From an uncultured Bacilli bacterium (GTDB lineage Bacteria; Bacillota_I; Bacilli_A; RF39; UBA660), in the NCBI GenBank assembly GCA_947625395.1, contig CANQOD010000025.1:1-11246 (forward strand): a stretch of 11,246 bases of DNA, read 5' to 3'. The notes beneath the pieces are model-generated. The model was not told the DNA's origin. It ran no database searches and saw only the letters and a program-made list of their open reading frames with translations. Positions 6,011 to 11,246 of this stretch are shown here, piece by piece (positions within the stretch are counted from its first letter, which is position 1; each line of letters opens with the position of its first letter). The position numbers and the translations under genes were made by a program.

Positions 6011-7105
6011 CTAGCACACATGAATTTGAATATCCGTCAACGTCATTTCATTCGCATTCAAGTTTCCTTTTTTTCGAATGATAAAACAGATTTCATGAAC
6101 TTGCTCTAAGTATAGTGGAATCTCTTTCACGAAAATTTTGATTTCTGTCTTTTCTGGTTGGACTTGAATCGGATAAGTAAATTGCGCTTGGTCAAGCGTT
6201 TTTATTTCTAAATCAAGCTGTAGCTTTTTGGAACTTTGAATGCCAAATGTAAGATACGTATCGCTAGACTTATATTTTTCTAAGTTAAGAGGATGTTGTC
6301 TAAAGCTATAATAAACCATCATAAAATCTTTCACTTGATTGAGTTGCTGGTAAGCTAAGGTGCTCATTTTTTTAGAATGAGAAAGTTGTAATTTTGTTCC
6401 ATTCTCAATCATTTTTAAATTTGCTGTTCGAATGAAAATAGGCTGTTGTATCATGTTCACTGTCAACGCTTCTTTTCTTTCATTTTGACAATAGCTTGGT
6501 AAAATTTCTTCAACACGAATACTTTCTTGACCTGATTTCGTATCTACAAAGGAAAATGTACAATATAAATGTTTTGCATCATTTCGAAGAATGCTTAAAA
6601 ATGCGTCATACCAAAATGTTTCTTCTAAGGAAAGGGAAATGTTCCAAGAAGCATTTTCTAACAGTAAAGGCATAAAATATTCTCTTGGTCCCTCAATCCC
6701 CTCGTTCGTGAGAGTATCATAAAGCAAAAAGCTAGCTTTCATATTACAAATCGTCTTTCCTTTATTGGTAAAATGAAAGAAAAAGCGCTGATTTGAAAAG
6801 TCAAAATCGACCTTTTTTTGTAAAAGAACATCATCAAATCTCCAAAATAAATTCAGTGTTAAAAATGTTGACATTAAAGCAATAGAAATAATTCCAATCA
6901 TTGCAAAGAAGTTCTGTAAGAAAGCATCTTCCTCTAAAGCGCCATAACCAATTGTGTAAAGAAAATAAAGGCCTGTTTTGGGAAGAATTTCATGAAGCAC
7001 AATTTCGCCTTGTAAAAATTTAAAAACACTGCAAGTAAAACAAATGCCTAACATAATCAGAATAAAAATAATAACTGTTTTAAAAATCTTCTTTAATTTT
7101 CCCAT
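6011..7105 (-). CDS. Two-helix potassium-channel-like protein with an inward-rectifier-type domain and an extra C-terminal beta-rich domain
   Basis: 364 residues from ATG 7105, which has GAGG five bases upstream; an in-frame TTG at 7135 lacks support. TM1 lies at about 9-28. A re-entrant loop carries LYFLYTIGYG (46-55), matching the T-x-G-Y-G potassium filter, and TM2 lies at about 66-88. TM2 and what follows (GIISIALMSTFLTLNLFWRF) resemble the KirBac pattern that ends in ARFxRP. Residues ~100-206 fit the Kir cytosolic domain by eye: FFFHFTNKG, a LL-x-T-x-EG segment, a Trp-containing strand, and VDTKSGQESI, then a closing Tyr like the G-x-D-xxx-Q...Y end. The last ~150 residues (213-364) are predicted beta-rich and contain LxFxIxS and IxxIxIxV strand patterns resembling galactose-binding-like folds; this is inference. 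The region before GYG is about four residues shorter than in KirBac and lacks the usual TTVGYGD aspartate. It probably forms an operon with the CDF exporter. Confidence 0.6.
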   Translation of the reverse strand: MGKLKKIFKTVIIFILIMLGICFTCSVFKFLQGEIVLHEILPKTGLYFLYTIGYGALEEDAFLQNFFAMIGIISIALMSTFLTLNLFWRFDDVLLQKKVDFDFSNQRFFFHFTNKGKTICNMKASFLLYDTLTNEGIEGPREYFMPLLLENASWNISLSLEETFWYDAFLSILRNDAKHLYCTFSFVDTKSGQESIRVEEILPSYCQNERKEALTVNMIQQPIFIRTANLKMIENGTKLQLSHSKKMSTLAYQQLNQVKDFMMVYYSFRQHPLNLEKYKSSDTYLTFGIQSSKKLQLDLEIKTLDQAQFTYPIQVQPEKTEIKIFVKEIPLYLEQVHEICFIIRKKGNLNANEMTLTDIQIHVC

Positions 7106-7112
7106 AATACCC

Positions 7113-7196
7113 TCACAAATCACGTTTTTTAACAAAAAGTTGGTTTCCTTTTTCTAGATTCAATTCTAGTGTCCTTAAAACGATAGCTTTTTTCAT
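7113..7196 (-). CDS. Possible 27-residue leader ORF upstream of the channel gene
   Basis: ATG 7196 to TGA 7113 encodes a basic peptide starting MKKAIVLRTLELN. It lies wholly inside the predicted leader of the channel transcript. Its stop codon overlaps the GAGG ribosome binding site of the channel gene, ending seven bases before that ATG. Terminating ribosomes could therefore affect channel translation. Its own ribosome binding site (AAGAAAG) is weak and no family is recognised, so it may be a chance ORF. Confidence 0.3.
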   Translation of the reverse strand: MKKAIVLRTLELNLEKGNQLFVKKRDL

Positions 7197-7210
7197 TGCT
7201 TTCTTATTTT

Positions 7211-7219
7211 ATTATAGCA
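7211..7219 (-). promoter_or_regulatory. Extended -10 promoter for the channel-CDF operon
   Basis: The minus strand reads TGC-TATAAT (7219-7211), a perfect -10 with the TGN extension that can replace a good -35. The -35 position is poor (GAAACA-like). Transcription would start near 7204, leaving a ~100-nt leader with a small CTAGA/TCTAG hairpin (7154-7169) and the possible leader ORF. Confidence 0.6.
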
Positions 7220-7475
7220 TGTTCTATTCAATTTGTTTCTTTTTTTAAATGATTACGAGTAACATATGCTCTTATTTATTCATTTCCTAAATCAATATTA
7301 GGGCATACATTCGTTTCGTGTCCAAAGCATCGATACATCTTACTTTTTTAGTAACTACTATTGCATTTTATTTTATCATTTTTTTATAACTTTTTCACAA
7401 TTTTATCAACATTTCTTTGGGAAATAAAGTAATTTCCACACTTAATTTCTATCGAGTTATGCATAATAAAAGACT
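7220..7475. other. AT-rich intergenic region with no clear gene
   Basis: This region between the channel promoter and the small coiled-coil ORF has no convincing gene. It is very AT-rich. The only coding hint is a 20-codon minus-strand frame at 7338-7276 (ATG to TAA) starting MYRCFGHETN and containing a second cysteine (VCPN), but it lacks a ribosome binding site. A GGAAAT/ATTTCC inverted repeat (7420-7437) has no T-run, so no terminator is called. Confidence 0.5.
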
Positions 7476-7661
7476 CTATTTATTTTCAAGTGCTCCATAT
7501 TTTTCCTTTATTTTTTTATATATTTGTTTCACTTCTTCTTCTTTGTTGTTTTCCTTTATATATTTTCTTTCTTCTTCCTGCGTCATATTTTTCGTTATCT
7601 CTATTTCTTTATCAAAATATTCTTGTAAAGCTTTCTCTAATTCTTTTTCATACTCATTCAT
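7476..7661 (-). CDS. Small charged coiled-coil ORF, 61 residues, unknown
   Basis: ATG 7661 overlaps the TAA of the upstream broken frame in a TAATG arrangement and has a GGTGGCGG purine-rich stretch just before it. A GTG at 7673 would lengthen it by four residues. The product is almost entirely Glu/Lys-rich helix (for example NEYEKELEKALQEYFDKEIE and KQIYKKIKEKYG), with no membrane segment and no recognised family. The coupling suggests that it was the second gene of a two-gene unit whose first gene is now damaged. It may be a remnant of acquired DNA. Confidence 0.5.
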   Translation of the reverse strand: MNEYEKELEKALQEYFDKEIEITKNMTQEEERKYIKENNKEEEVKQIYKKIKEKYGALENK

Positions 7662-7891
7662 TATTTCCGCCACCTGTTATAATAAATATTATTCTTTATA
7701 GCATATTCAATAGCTTTTAAGTGTTCATAACTATAAACACTATCATAGTCTAAAGGCATACGAAGTATAGGTTTTTTATTTTCATTCAATTCATATGTAT
7801 ATTTATCATCAACTCCTCTTAAAATAGTCAATTTATATTTTTCAAATCAGTCTATATCTTGTTGATTAAAGCTGTAATTTGTTTCTTTTTT
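7661..7891 (-). pseudogene. Broken gene remnant with in-frame stop (unknown family)
   Basis: One continuous minus-strand frame reads 14 codons (KKETNYSFNQQDID), a TGA at 7849-7847, then 61 codons (FEKYKLTILRGVDDKYTYE...) to TAA at 7663-7661. A tryptophan codon (TGG) one base away would join the parts, so the TGA looks like a nonsense mutation. A further in-frame TAG (7894-7892) and TGA (7903-7901) block the upstream side, and no start codon with a ribosome binding site is present. The visible part has a pattern of tyrosines and charged residues (RMPLDYDSVYSYEHLKAIEY) typical of a folded soluble C-terminus. No function is recognised. Confidence 0.5.
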
Positions 7892-7944
7892 CTATTCTAT
7901 TCATTCGATAAAAGTGTACAGGAATAGAAGACAAAGCTTTGAAA

Positions 7945-7972
7945 ACAAAAAAACTCTTCGCATTGGAAGAGT
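7945..7972 (-). terminator. Terminator of the 2,4-diaminopentanoate dehydrogenase-like gene
   Basis: The minus-strand RNA forms ACTCTTC-CAATGC-GAAGAGT (7972-7953) followed by a seven-T run, beginning six bases after the TAA at 7978. It is a textbook intrinsic terminator, separating this gene from the decayed patch downstream. Confidence 0.88.
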
Positions 7973-7977
7973 CCTCG

Positions 7978-9057
7978 TTAATCTTTCACATACGTATTTA
8001 ACGCATTTAATTTATAGGTCAATTCTGGCATTCTACAAGTTGGAATAAATCCAGGCTGACTATTGATAACATCAGGAATACGATTCACAATTGTGGCACA
8101 AGTCAGTTCAACCGTTTGAGGTCGATTAATGACTAAAGTCGTTTCCGGCTCTCCTAATACTGTCCATTCATTTTTATCAAATTCATCAGGACCATATACT
8201 TTGCCAATACATTCCGTTTCTAAGGTAATTCCTTCTTCTGTTTCTGTAGTTACCACGGCACTCATTCCAGTTGCATTTCCTTTTGGAACAACCATATTAA
8301 GTGTTGAGGAAGAAATATCTTCATGATAAGTTTGAGGAATACATTTTTGACTTTGACTCGTAATATGTAATCCTAATTTTTCCGCTAACCAGCCATTTAC
8401 ATTCCACATATAAGATGGCGCATAATTTCCACTTTGAATCAAGTTTTGACGTTCTTCAGCACTCATGCGGTCAACACTTGCAATTTTTTGGTCAAACTCT
8501 TCTAAAGTAAGACCAGCACCATGAGCTTCGGCAAGCGCAATTCCATAATCTTCCACATTATAAGAAGAACTTCCTTTAATTTTTGTAATTTTGTTGGTTG
8601 AACCAGCCAATGAAGCAATCAATTGTCCCCAAAAAATATCTTGATAACCACTTCCTGTAATCGTGCAGTTATTTTCTTTGGCAAGGCAATCAATTTCATT
8701 GGTTAAAACAGGATTCGAATTAAATGCATAGAATGCTTCTTCACAAGTTGTAATTGCATTGATACCAAGACGAGCACAAAGCAATAAAGCTTCTCCAACA
8801 TCTTTTAATAAGCTCATTGTTTCAACAATACAAATATCCGGTTGAGCAGTTTGAAGCATCTCTTCTGCATGCTCCTTGCTTGTCACAACAATGCCCATTG
8901 GTTCTTTGCCCATTATTTCTCCAATATCTTTTCCAATAACAGCAGGATTTATATCCACTGCTCCAACAACTTCACCGCCATGTTCTAAAACATAACGCAT
9001 GGTATAAACAGCCATTTTTCCAGTACCATATTGTACTACTTTTACTTTTCTTTCCAT
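7978..9057 (-). CDS. NAD(P)-dependent amino acid dehydrogenase, 2,4-diaminopentanoate dehydrogenase (Ord) type
   Basis: 359 residues with an N-terminal Rossmann fold of the dihydrodipicolinate-reductase type: VVQYGTGKMA (7-16), then VGAVDINPAVIGKDIG (31-46). The middle and C-terminal parts hold conserved segments that I recall from Ord-like proteins: NAITTCEEAFY (100-110), ITGSGYQDIFWG (133-144), SSYNVEDYGIALAEAHG (164-180), YMWNVNGWLAEKLGL (216-230) and later LTCATIVNRIPD. Ord oxidatively deaminates 2,4-diaminopentanoate to 2-amino-4-oxopentanoate in ornithine fermentation; the call is by overall similarity. None of the other ornithine genes (ora, ort, orr) is nearby, so the substrate may differ. 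The ribosome binding site is strong (AGGAGGG-AACA-ATG), and the gene has a terminator. No solid promoter is seen in the 78 bases upstream, so it may be read from the zinc-ribbon operon. Confidence 0.7.
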   Translation of the reverse strand: MERKVKVVQYGTGKMAVYTMRYVLEHGGEVVGAVDINPAVIGKDIGEIMGKEPMGIVVTSKEHAEEMLQTAQPDICIVETMSLLKDVGEALLLCARLGINAITTCEEAFYAFNSNPVLTNEIDCLAKENNCTITGSGYQDIFWGQLIASLAGSTNKITKIKGSSSYNVEDYGIALAEAHGAGLTLEEFDQKIASVDRMSAEERQNLIQSGNYAPSYMWNVNGWLAEKLGLHITSQSQKCIPQTYHEDISSSTLNMVVPKGNATGMSAVVTTETEEGITLETECIGKVYGPDEFDKNEWTVLGEPETTLVINRPQTVELTCATIVNRIPDVINSQPGFIPTCRMPELTYKLNALNTYVKD

Positions 9058-9135
9058 TGTTCCCTCCTATTTTCAAAGTACTACAAATTTTTAGGAATTG
9101 CAAGAAAGAAAAAAGAAATTCACATGGAGATTACT

Positions 9136-10035
9136 TTACTCATGGTATTCTTTTAGAAAAGACATTTTGCTCACATCGCCTTTTGCTTCCATAAATTCCC
9201 GATAATATGTTTCCGGATATACCCGATATGACTGTGCTTCGTCTTTGACAATATAATAATTTCCATCCACTTCAACTGCATAAAAGGCAAGAAGAAGCGT
9301 ATAAAAATAAGGACCGTTTTCTCGATGAGGCATTCCACTTTGTTGATAAGCATAAGCACCAATTTCATCGATTAATTTTTTTTGAGCAATAAACGTGTTT
9401 GGATAAGCATATGTAATTTCAAAAGTTGCTCCATCACAATGATAGCCTAATGCTTCATAATGGTGACAGGTATCAGTATAAACAGGTTTGAGGCTTTCCA
9501 CTAGGCGCATTACTCTTTCCCCATCAAAATCAACAAGGGTCGCATTTTGGTCGTATCCTTTAAAATAAATATCCCGTTGTTCATAAACAGCGTGTCCCCC
9601 TTCTAACAGTTGTGGATAATACCAATCAAGTTGATAGGCTTGGGCGGAAGCCAAATCATTTTCCTGGATTAAGGAAGCATATCGATTGGCAATTGTATTT
9701 CCATCTAAGCCTTCCCCAATATACTGAACTGAAACAGAAGGTGCTGAAGAAACGGTTTGATAGCCACTTGTTTCTTCACTTGTTTGATGAAAGAGAAGTG
9801 AAGTAGAAGTAGCCACAATCGATAATGATAAAACAATGCCATAAAGATACTTTTTCACAAAAGCTTGGGCAACGTCTTTAAAAGTGTCTAAAACTTTGCC
9901 GCTTCCCTCCTCAAGCAAATGCGCTTTTATGTATTCTTTCAACAAGTGGTCTTTCGCATCAAGTACTTTTCCACAAGAGATGCATTTCTTTTCTTCTTCG
10001 CGATTTTCTTTTCCACAATAAACACAGTATTTCAT
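9136..10035 (-). CDS. Zinc-ribbon membrane protein A with a large outer domain
   Basis: 299 residues. The N-terminal zinc ribbon has Cys4-x2-Cys7 and Cys18-x2-Cys21 (MKYCVYCGKEN...CISCGK), which would bind one zinc in the cytosol. A helical juxtamembrane block (about 31-63) follows, then one membrane helix (64-82), a Ser/Thr-rich linker and a ~190-residue outer domain (about 105-299) rich in Tyr. The layout resembles TcaA/YvbJ-type cell-envelope proteins, but no close match is claimed. Residues 32-65 are nearly identical to the same block in the partial gene at the right edge (94 of 101 bases). It starts one base after the stop of the middle gene, with a weak ribosome binding site (AAGGAAG, 12 bases away), so coupled translation is likely. 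Function unknown. Confidence 0.75.
   Translation of the reverse strand: MKYCVYCGKENREEEKKCISCGKVLDAKDHLLKEYIKAHLLEEGSGKVLDTFKDVAQAFVKKYLYGIVLSLSIVATSTSLLFHQTSEETSGYQTVSSAPSVSVQYIGEGLDGNTIANRYASLIQENDLASAQAYQLDWYYPQLLEGGHAVYEQRDIYFKGYDQNATLVDFDGERVMRLVESLKPVYTDTCHHYEALGYHCDGATFEITYAYPNTFIAQKKLIDEIGAYAYQQSGMPHRENGPYFYTLLLAFYAVEVDGNYYIVKDEAQSYRVYPETYYREFMEAKGDVSKMSFLKEYHE
9841..9941 (-). repeat. Conserved juxtamembrane repeat, copy 1
   Basis: This 101-bp segment inside protein A matches 11146-11246 at 94 of 101 positions without gaps. The seven differences are single substitutions. The flanking DNA falls to low similarity on the membrane-helix side. Confidence 0.9.
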
Positions 10036-10036
10036 C

Positions 10037-10612
10037 TTATTTCGCTGCTTCCTTTTTCTCTTCTTTTTCTTGTTTTAACACATATATCTTTAGTTTTTCG
10101 TTTCCTTTTTTCTCTTTATTAGCTTTCACAATATAATAATCTTTCATGAAACTACTATTCAATACAATGGATTCTTTTAATTGATATTTTTTCGTTCCTG
10201 TCAATTCATCCTTTTGATTATAATGTTCTACTTCTATATTTTGAACAGTATTAGGAAGATAAAGCTTTAAATCTGTTTGATTTTCACTGACAAGCAAATA
10301 ATACTCATCTTTTTTGGTATTATATTGTATTTTATAATGCTTGTTTTCAAGAATTTTGACATGAGAGCCGTTTTGAAACCAAACACCAATGCCAATCAAT
10401 AAAATTACAAGAATAGAAACGATTTTAAAAACAACATTATCCGTTATTTTTTTCAGTGTACAGATTTGGTAAACTTCCTCTATTTTCTCTAATCTTCCAA
10501 CAAATGTCTTTCCTCTTGCTTTTTTCTTTTCTTCTTTGGTAAATGAATGGCCACATTTTTTACAATAAGAAGCACTGACAATATTTTTTTCTCCACATTG
10601 ACTACATTTCAT
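10037..10612 (-). CDS. Zinc-ribbon membrane protein B
   Basis: 191 residues from ATG 10612, which has GAGGTGG five bases upstream. GTG at 10621 with GAGGAG upstream is an equally spaced alternative, but the ATG places the first CxxC right at the N-terminus as in its neighbour. The zinc ribbon is Cys3-x2-Cys6 and Cys17-x2-Cys20. A basic helical segment follows, then one membrane helix at about 61-79 (VFKIVSILVILLIGIGVWF) and a ~110-residue outer region (HYKIQYNTKKDEYYLLV...) likely to be beta-rich, ending in a Lys/Glu tail. It lacks the juxtamembrane block shared by its two neighbours. It sits 11 bases after the upstream gene and one base before the next, so the three form an operon. No function is assigned. 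Confidence 0.72.
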   Translation of the reverse strand: MKCSQCGEKNIVSASYCKKCGHSFTKEEKKKARGKTFVGRLEKIEEVYQICTLKKITDNVVFKIVSILVILLIGIGVWFQNGSHVKILENKHYKIQYNTKKDEYYLLVSENQTDLKLYLPNTVQNIEVEHYNQKDELTGTKKYQLKESIVLNSSFMKDYYIVKANKEKKGNEKLKIYVLKQEKEEKKEAAK

Positions 10613-10623
10613 TTTTTCCACCT

Positions 10624-11246
10624 CTACTCCTCTTCTAAGCCAGATACACTATCTGCTTCACGTATATTGATTTCGGAAATATCCACACGATACCAATCTC
10701 TTGGGTCATCGAAAAATACAAGTTCATAAACTTCTGAAAGATTATAAGGGTCGTAATACAAATGCTGTTCGTCAATAATATCTAAAGTATCATCAGGAAA
10801 TCTACCACCAGGCACAGTAAAGCGAATCGTCTTTGGGACAAGATGTTTGCCGTCATCGACATTATCTTCAATTTGATAAGTGCCATACCATTGCGCCACT
10901 TGATTTCCAGTATGAGAACACTTTTGCCTTAGAAAAGTCCCATCCTCTTTAAAAGCAACAAAGTCATCATAAGTGCCATCCCTATTTTTGGAATAAGACG
11001 AAAAAGCAGTAACATAACCACTTAAAGAAGCAATAGATGGTTGCTCAGTGACGATTTGATAAGGGGTTTGTTGGTCGTTCTTTACAGATGCATGCACAAC
11101 CAATGATGTTGTTGTCGTAACAACGGATACAGTTAAAAAAAGGCCATAAAGATATTTTTTCACAAAAGCTTGGACAACATCTTTAAAGGTATCTAAAACT
11201 TTGCCACTTCCCTCATCAAGCAAATGCGCTTTTATGTATTCTTTCA
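10624..11246 (-). CDS. Membrane protein C, partial: N-terminus off the right edge
   Basis: 206 residues are visible before the TAG at 10624; the start lies beyond the window. The visible N-terminus (KEYIKAHLLDEGSGKVLDTF) is nearly identical to residues 33-52 of protein A, so a zinc ribbon of ~30 residues very probably precedes it. One membrane helix follows (LYGLFLTVSVVTTTTSLVV), then an outer domain of ~150 residues. Its strand and turn pattern (FKEDGTFLRQ, WYGTYQIED, DTLDIIDEQHLYY, VYELVF) suggests a small beta-barrel like those of lipocalin-type extracytoplasmic proteins. That outer domain is unrelated by eye to the one in protein A. It is the first visible gene of the three-gene operon. 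Confidence 0.75.
   Translation of the reverse strand, partial: KEYIKAHLLDEGSGKVLDTFKDVVQAFVKKYLYGLFLTVSVVTTTTSLVVHASVKNDQQTPYQIVTEQPSIASLSGYVTAFSSYSKNRDGTYDDFVAFKEDGTFLRQKCSHTGNQVAQWYGTYQIEDNVDDGKHLVPKTIRFTVPGGRFPDDTLDIIDEQHLYYDPYNLSEVYELVFFDDPRDWYRVDISEINIREADSVSGLEEE
11146..11246 (-). repeat. Conserved juxtamembrane repeat, copy 2 (runs into the edge)
   Basis: Partner of 9841-9941, in the same frame of the partial gene and cut by the window edge, so the repeat may be longer. It encodes the KEYIKAHLL-GSGKVLDTF segment before the membrane helix. Confidence 0.9.

Noticed and set aside
7417..7720. Plus-strand Phe/Ser/Tyr-rich ORFs
   Set aside because: They are antisense shadows of the Glu/Lys-rich minus-strand ORF; runs of F, S, L and Y are what its complement gives.
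7847..7849. TGA read as tryptophan (mycoplasma-type code)
   Set aside because: gpsA uses TGA as a stop in an ATGA overlap, ntdP ends in TGA, and other genes use TGG for Trp, so the standard code applies.
9075..9103. TTGCAA-N17-TACTTT promoter for the dehydrogenase gene
   Set aside because: The predicted start would fall on the ribosome binding site, leaving no usable leader, and the -10 is poor.

Overview
The window looks like chromosomal DNA from a low-GC Gram-positive bacterium (Bacillota, probably a Bacilli or Erysipelotrichia-like gut lineage). Evidence is the 5' end of a Bacillota-type 16S rRNA, AT-rich non-coding DNA, an NtdP/DUF402 protein, a CIRCE-like HrcA operator at an hsp20 gene, and AGGAGG-type ribosome binding sites. 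TGA is used as a stop (for example in an ATGA overlap), so the genetic code looks standard. The genus cannot be fixed from what is visible. Everything except hsp20 lies on the minus strand.

Reading right to left, in the direction of most transcription: at 10624-11246, 10037-10612 and 9136-10035 there is a tight run of three membrane proteins. The two complete ones start with a CxxC/CxxC zinc ribbon, followed by one membrane helix and an outer domain. The first (cut by the window edge) and third share an almost identical juxtamembrane block. Next comes an isolated NAD(P)-dependent oxidoreductase of the 2,4-diaminopentanoate dehydrogenase type (7978-9057) with its own terminator. Then follows a decaying AT-rich patch (7476-7891) holding a broken reading frame coupled to a small charged coiled-coil ORF.

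From 7219 to 5079 lies a probable cation-transport operon. An extended -10 promoter and a leader with a possible 27-codon upstream ORF precede a two-helix channel with a TIGYG filter and an inward-rectifier-like cytosolic domain plus an extra C-terminal beta-rich domain. A CDF metal exporter follows, with metal-site residues of the N/D-D-D type. It converges on hsp20 and shares a bidirectional terminator that lies partly inside its coding sequence. hsp20 (plus strand) and gpsA (minus strand) diverge from a shared intergenic region with clear promoters. The hsp20 promoter is embedded in a degenerate CIRCE.

gpsA overlaps by four bases a VanZ-RDD fusion membrane protein. Downstream are an HdeD/DUF308-like membrane protein overlapping a 56-residue one-helix membrane protein, a terminator, then ntdP behind a perfect 16-bp palindrome covering its -10 box. 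The left end is an rRNA operon start: three consensus-like promoters in tandem (P3, P2, P1), helically phased A-tracts, a boxA-like element and the first ~291 nt of 16S rRNA.

The most interesting items are the Kir-like channel with an unexplained C-terminal domain and its CDF partner, the duplicated zinc-ribbon membrane proteins, the small membrane ORF and several uncharacterised palindromic operators.
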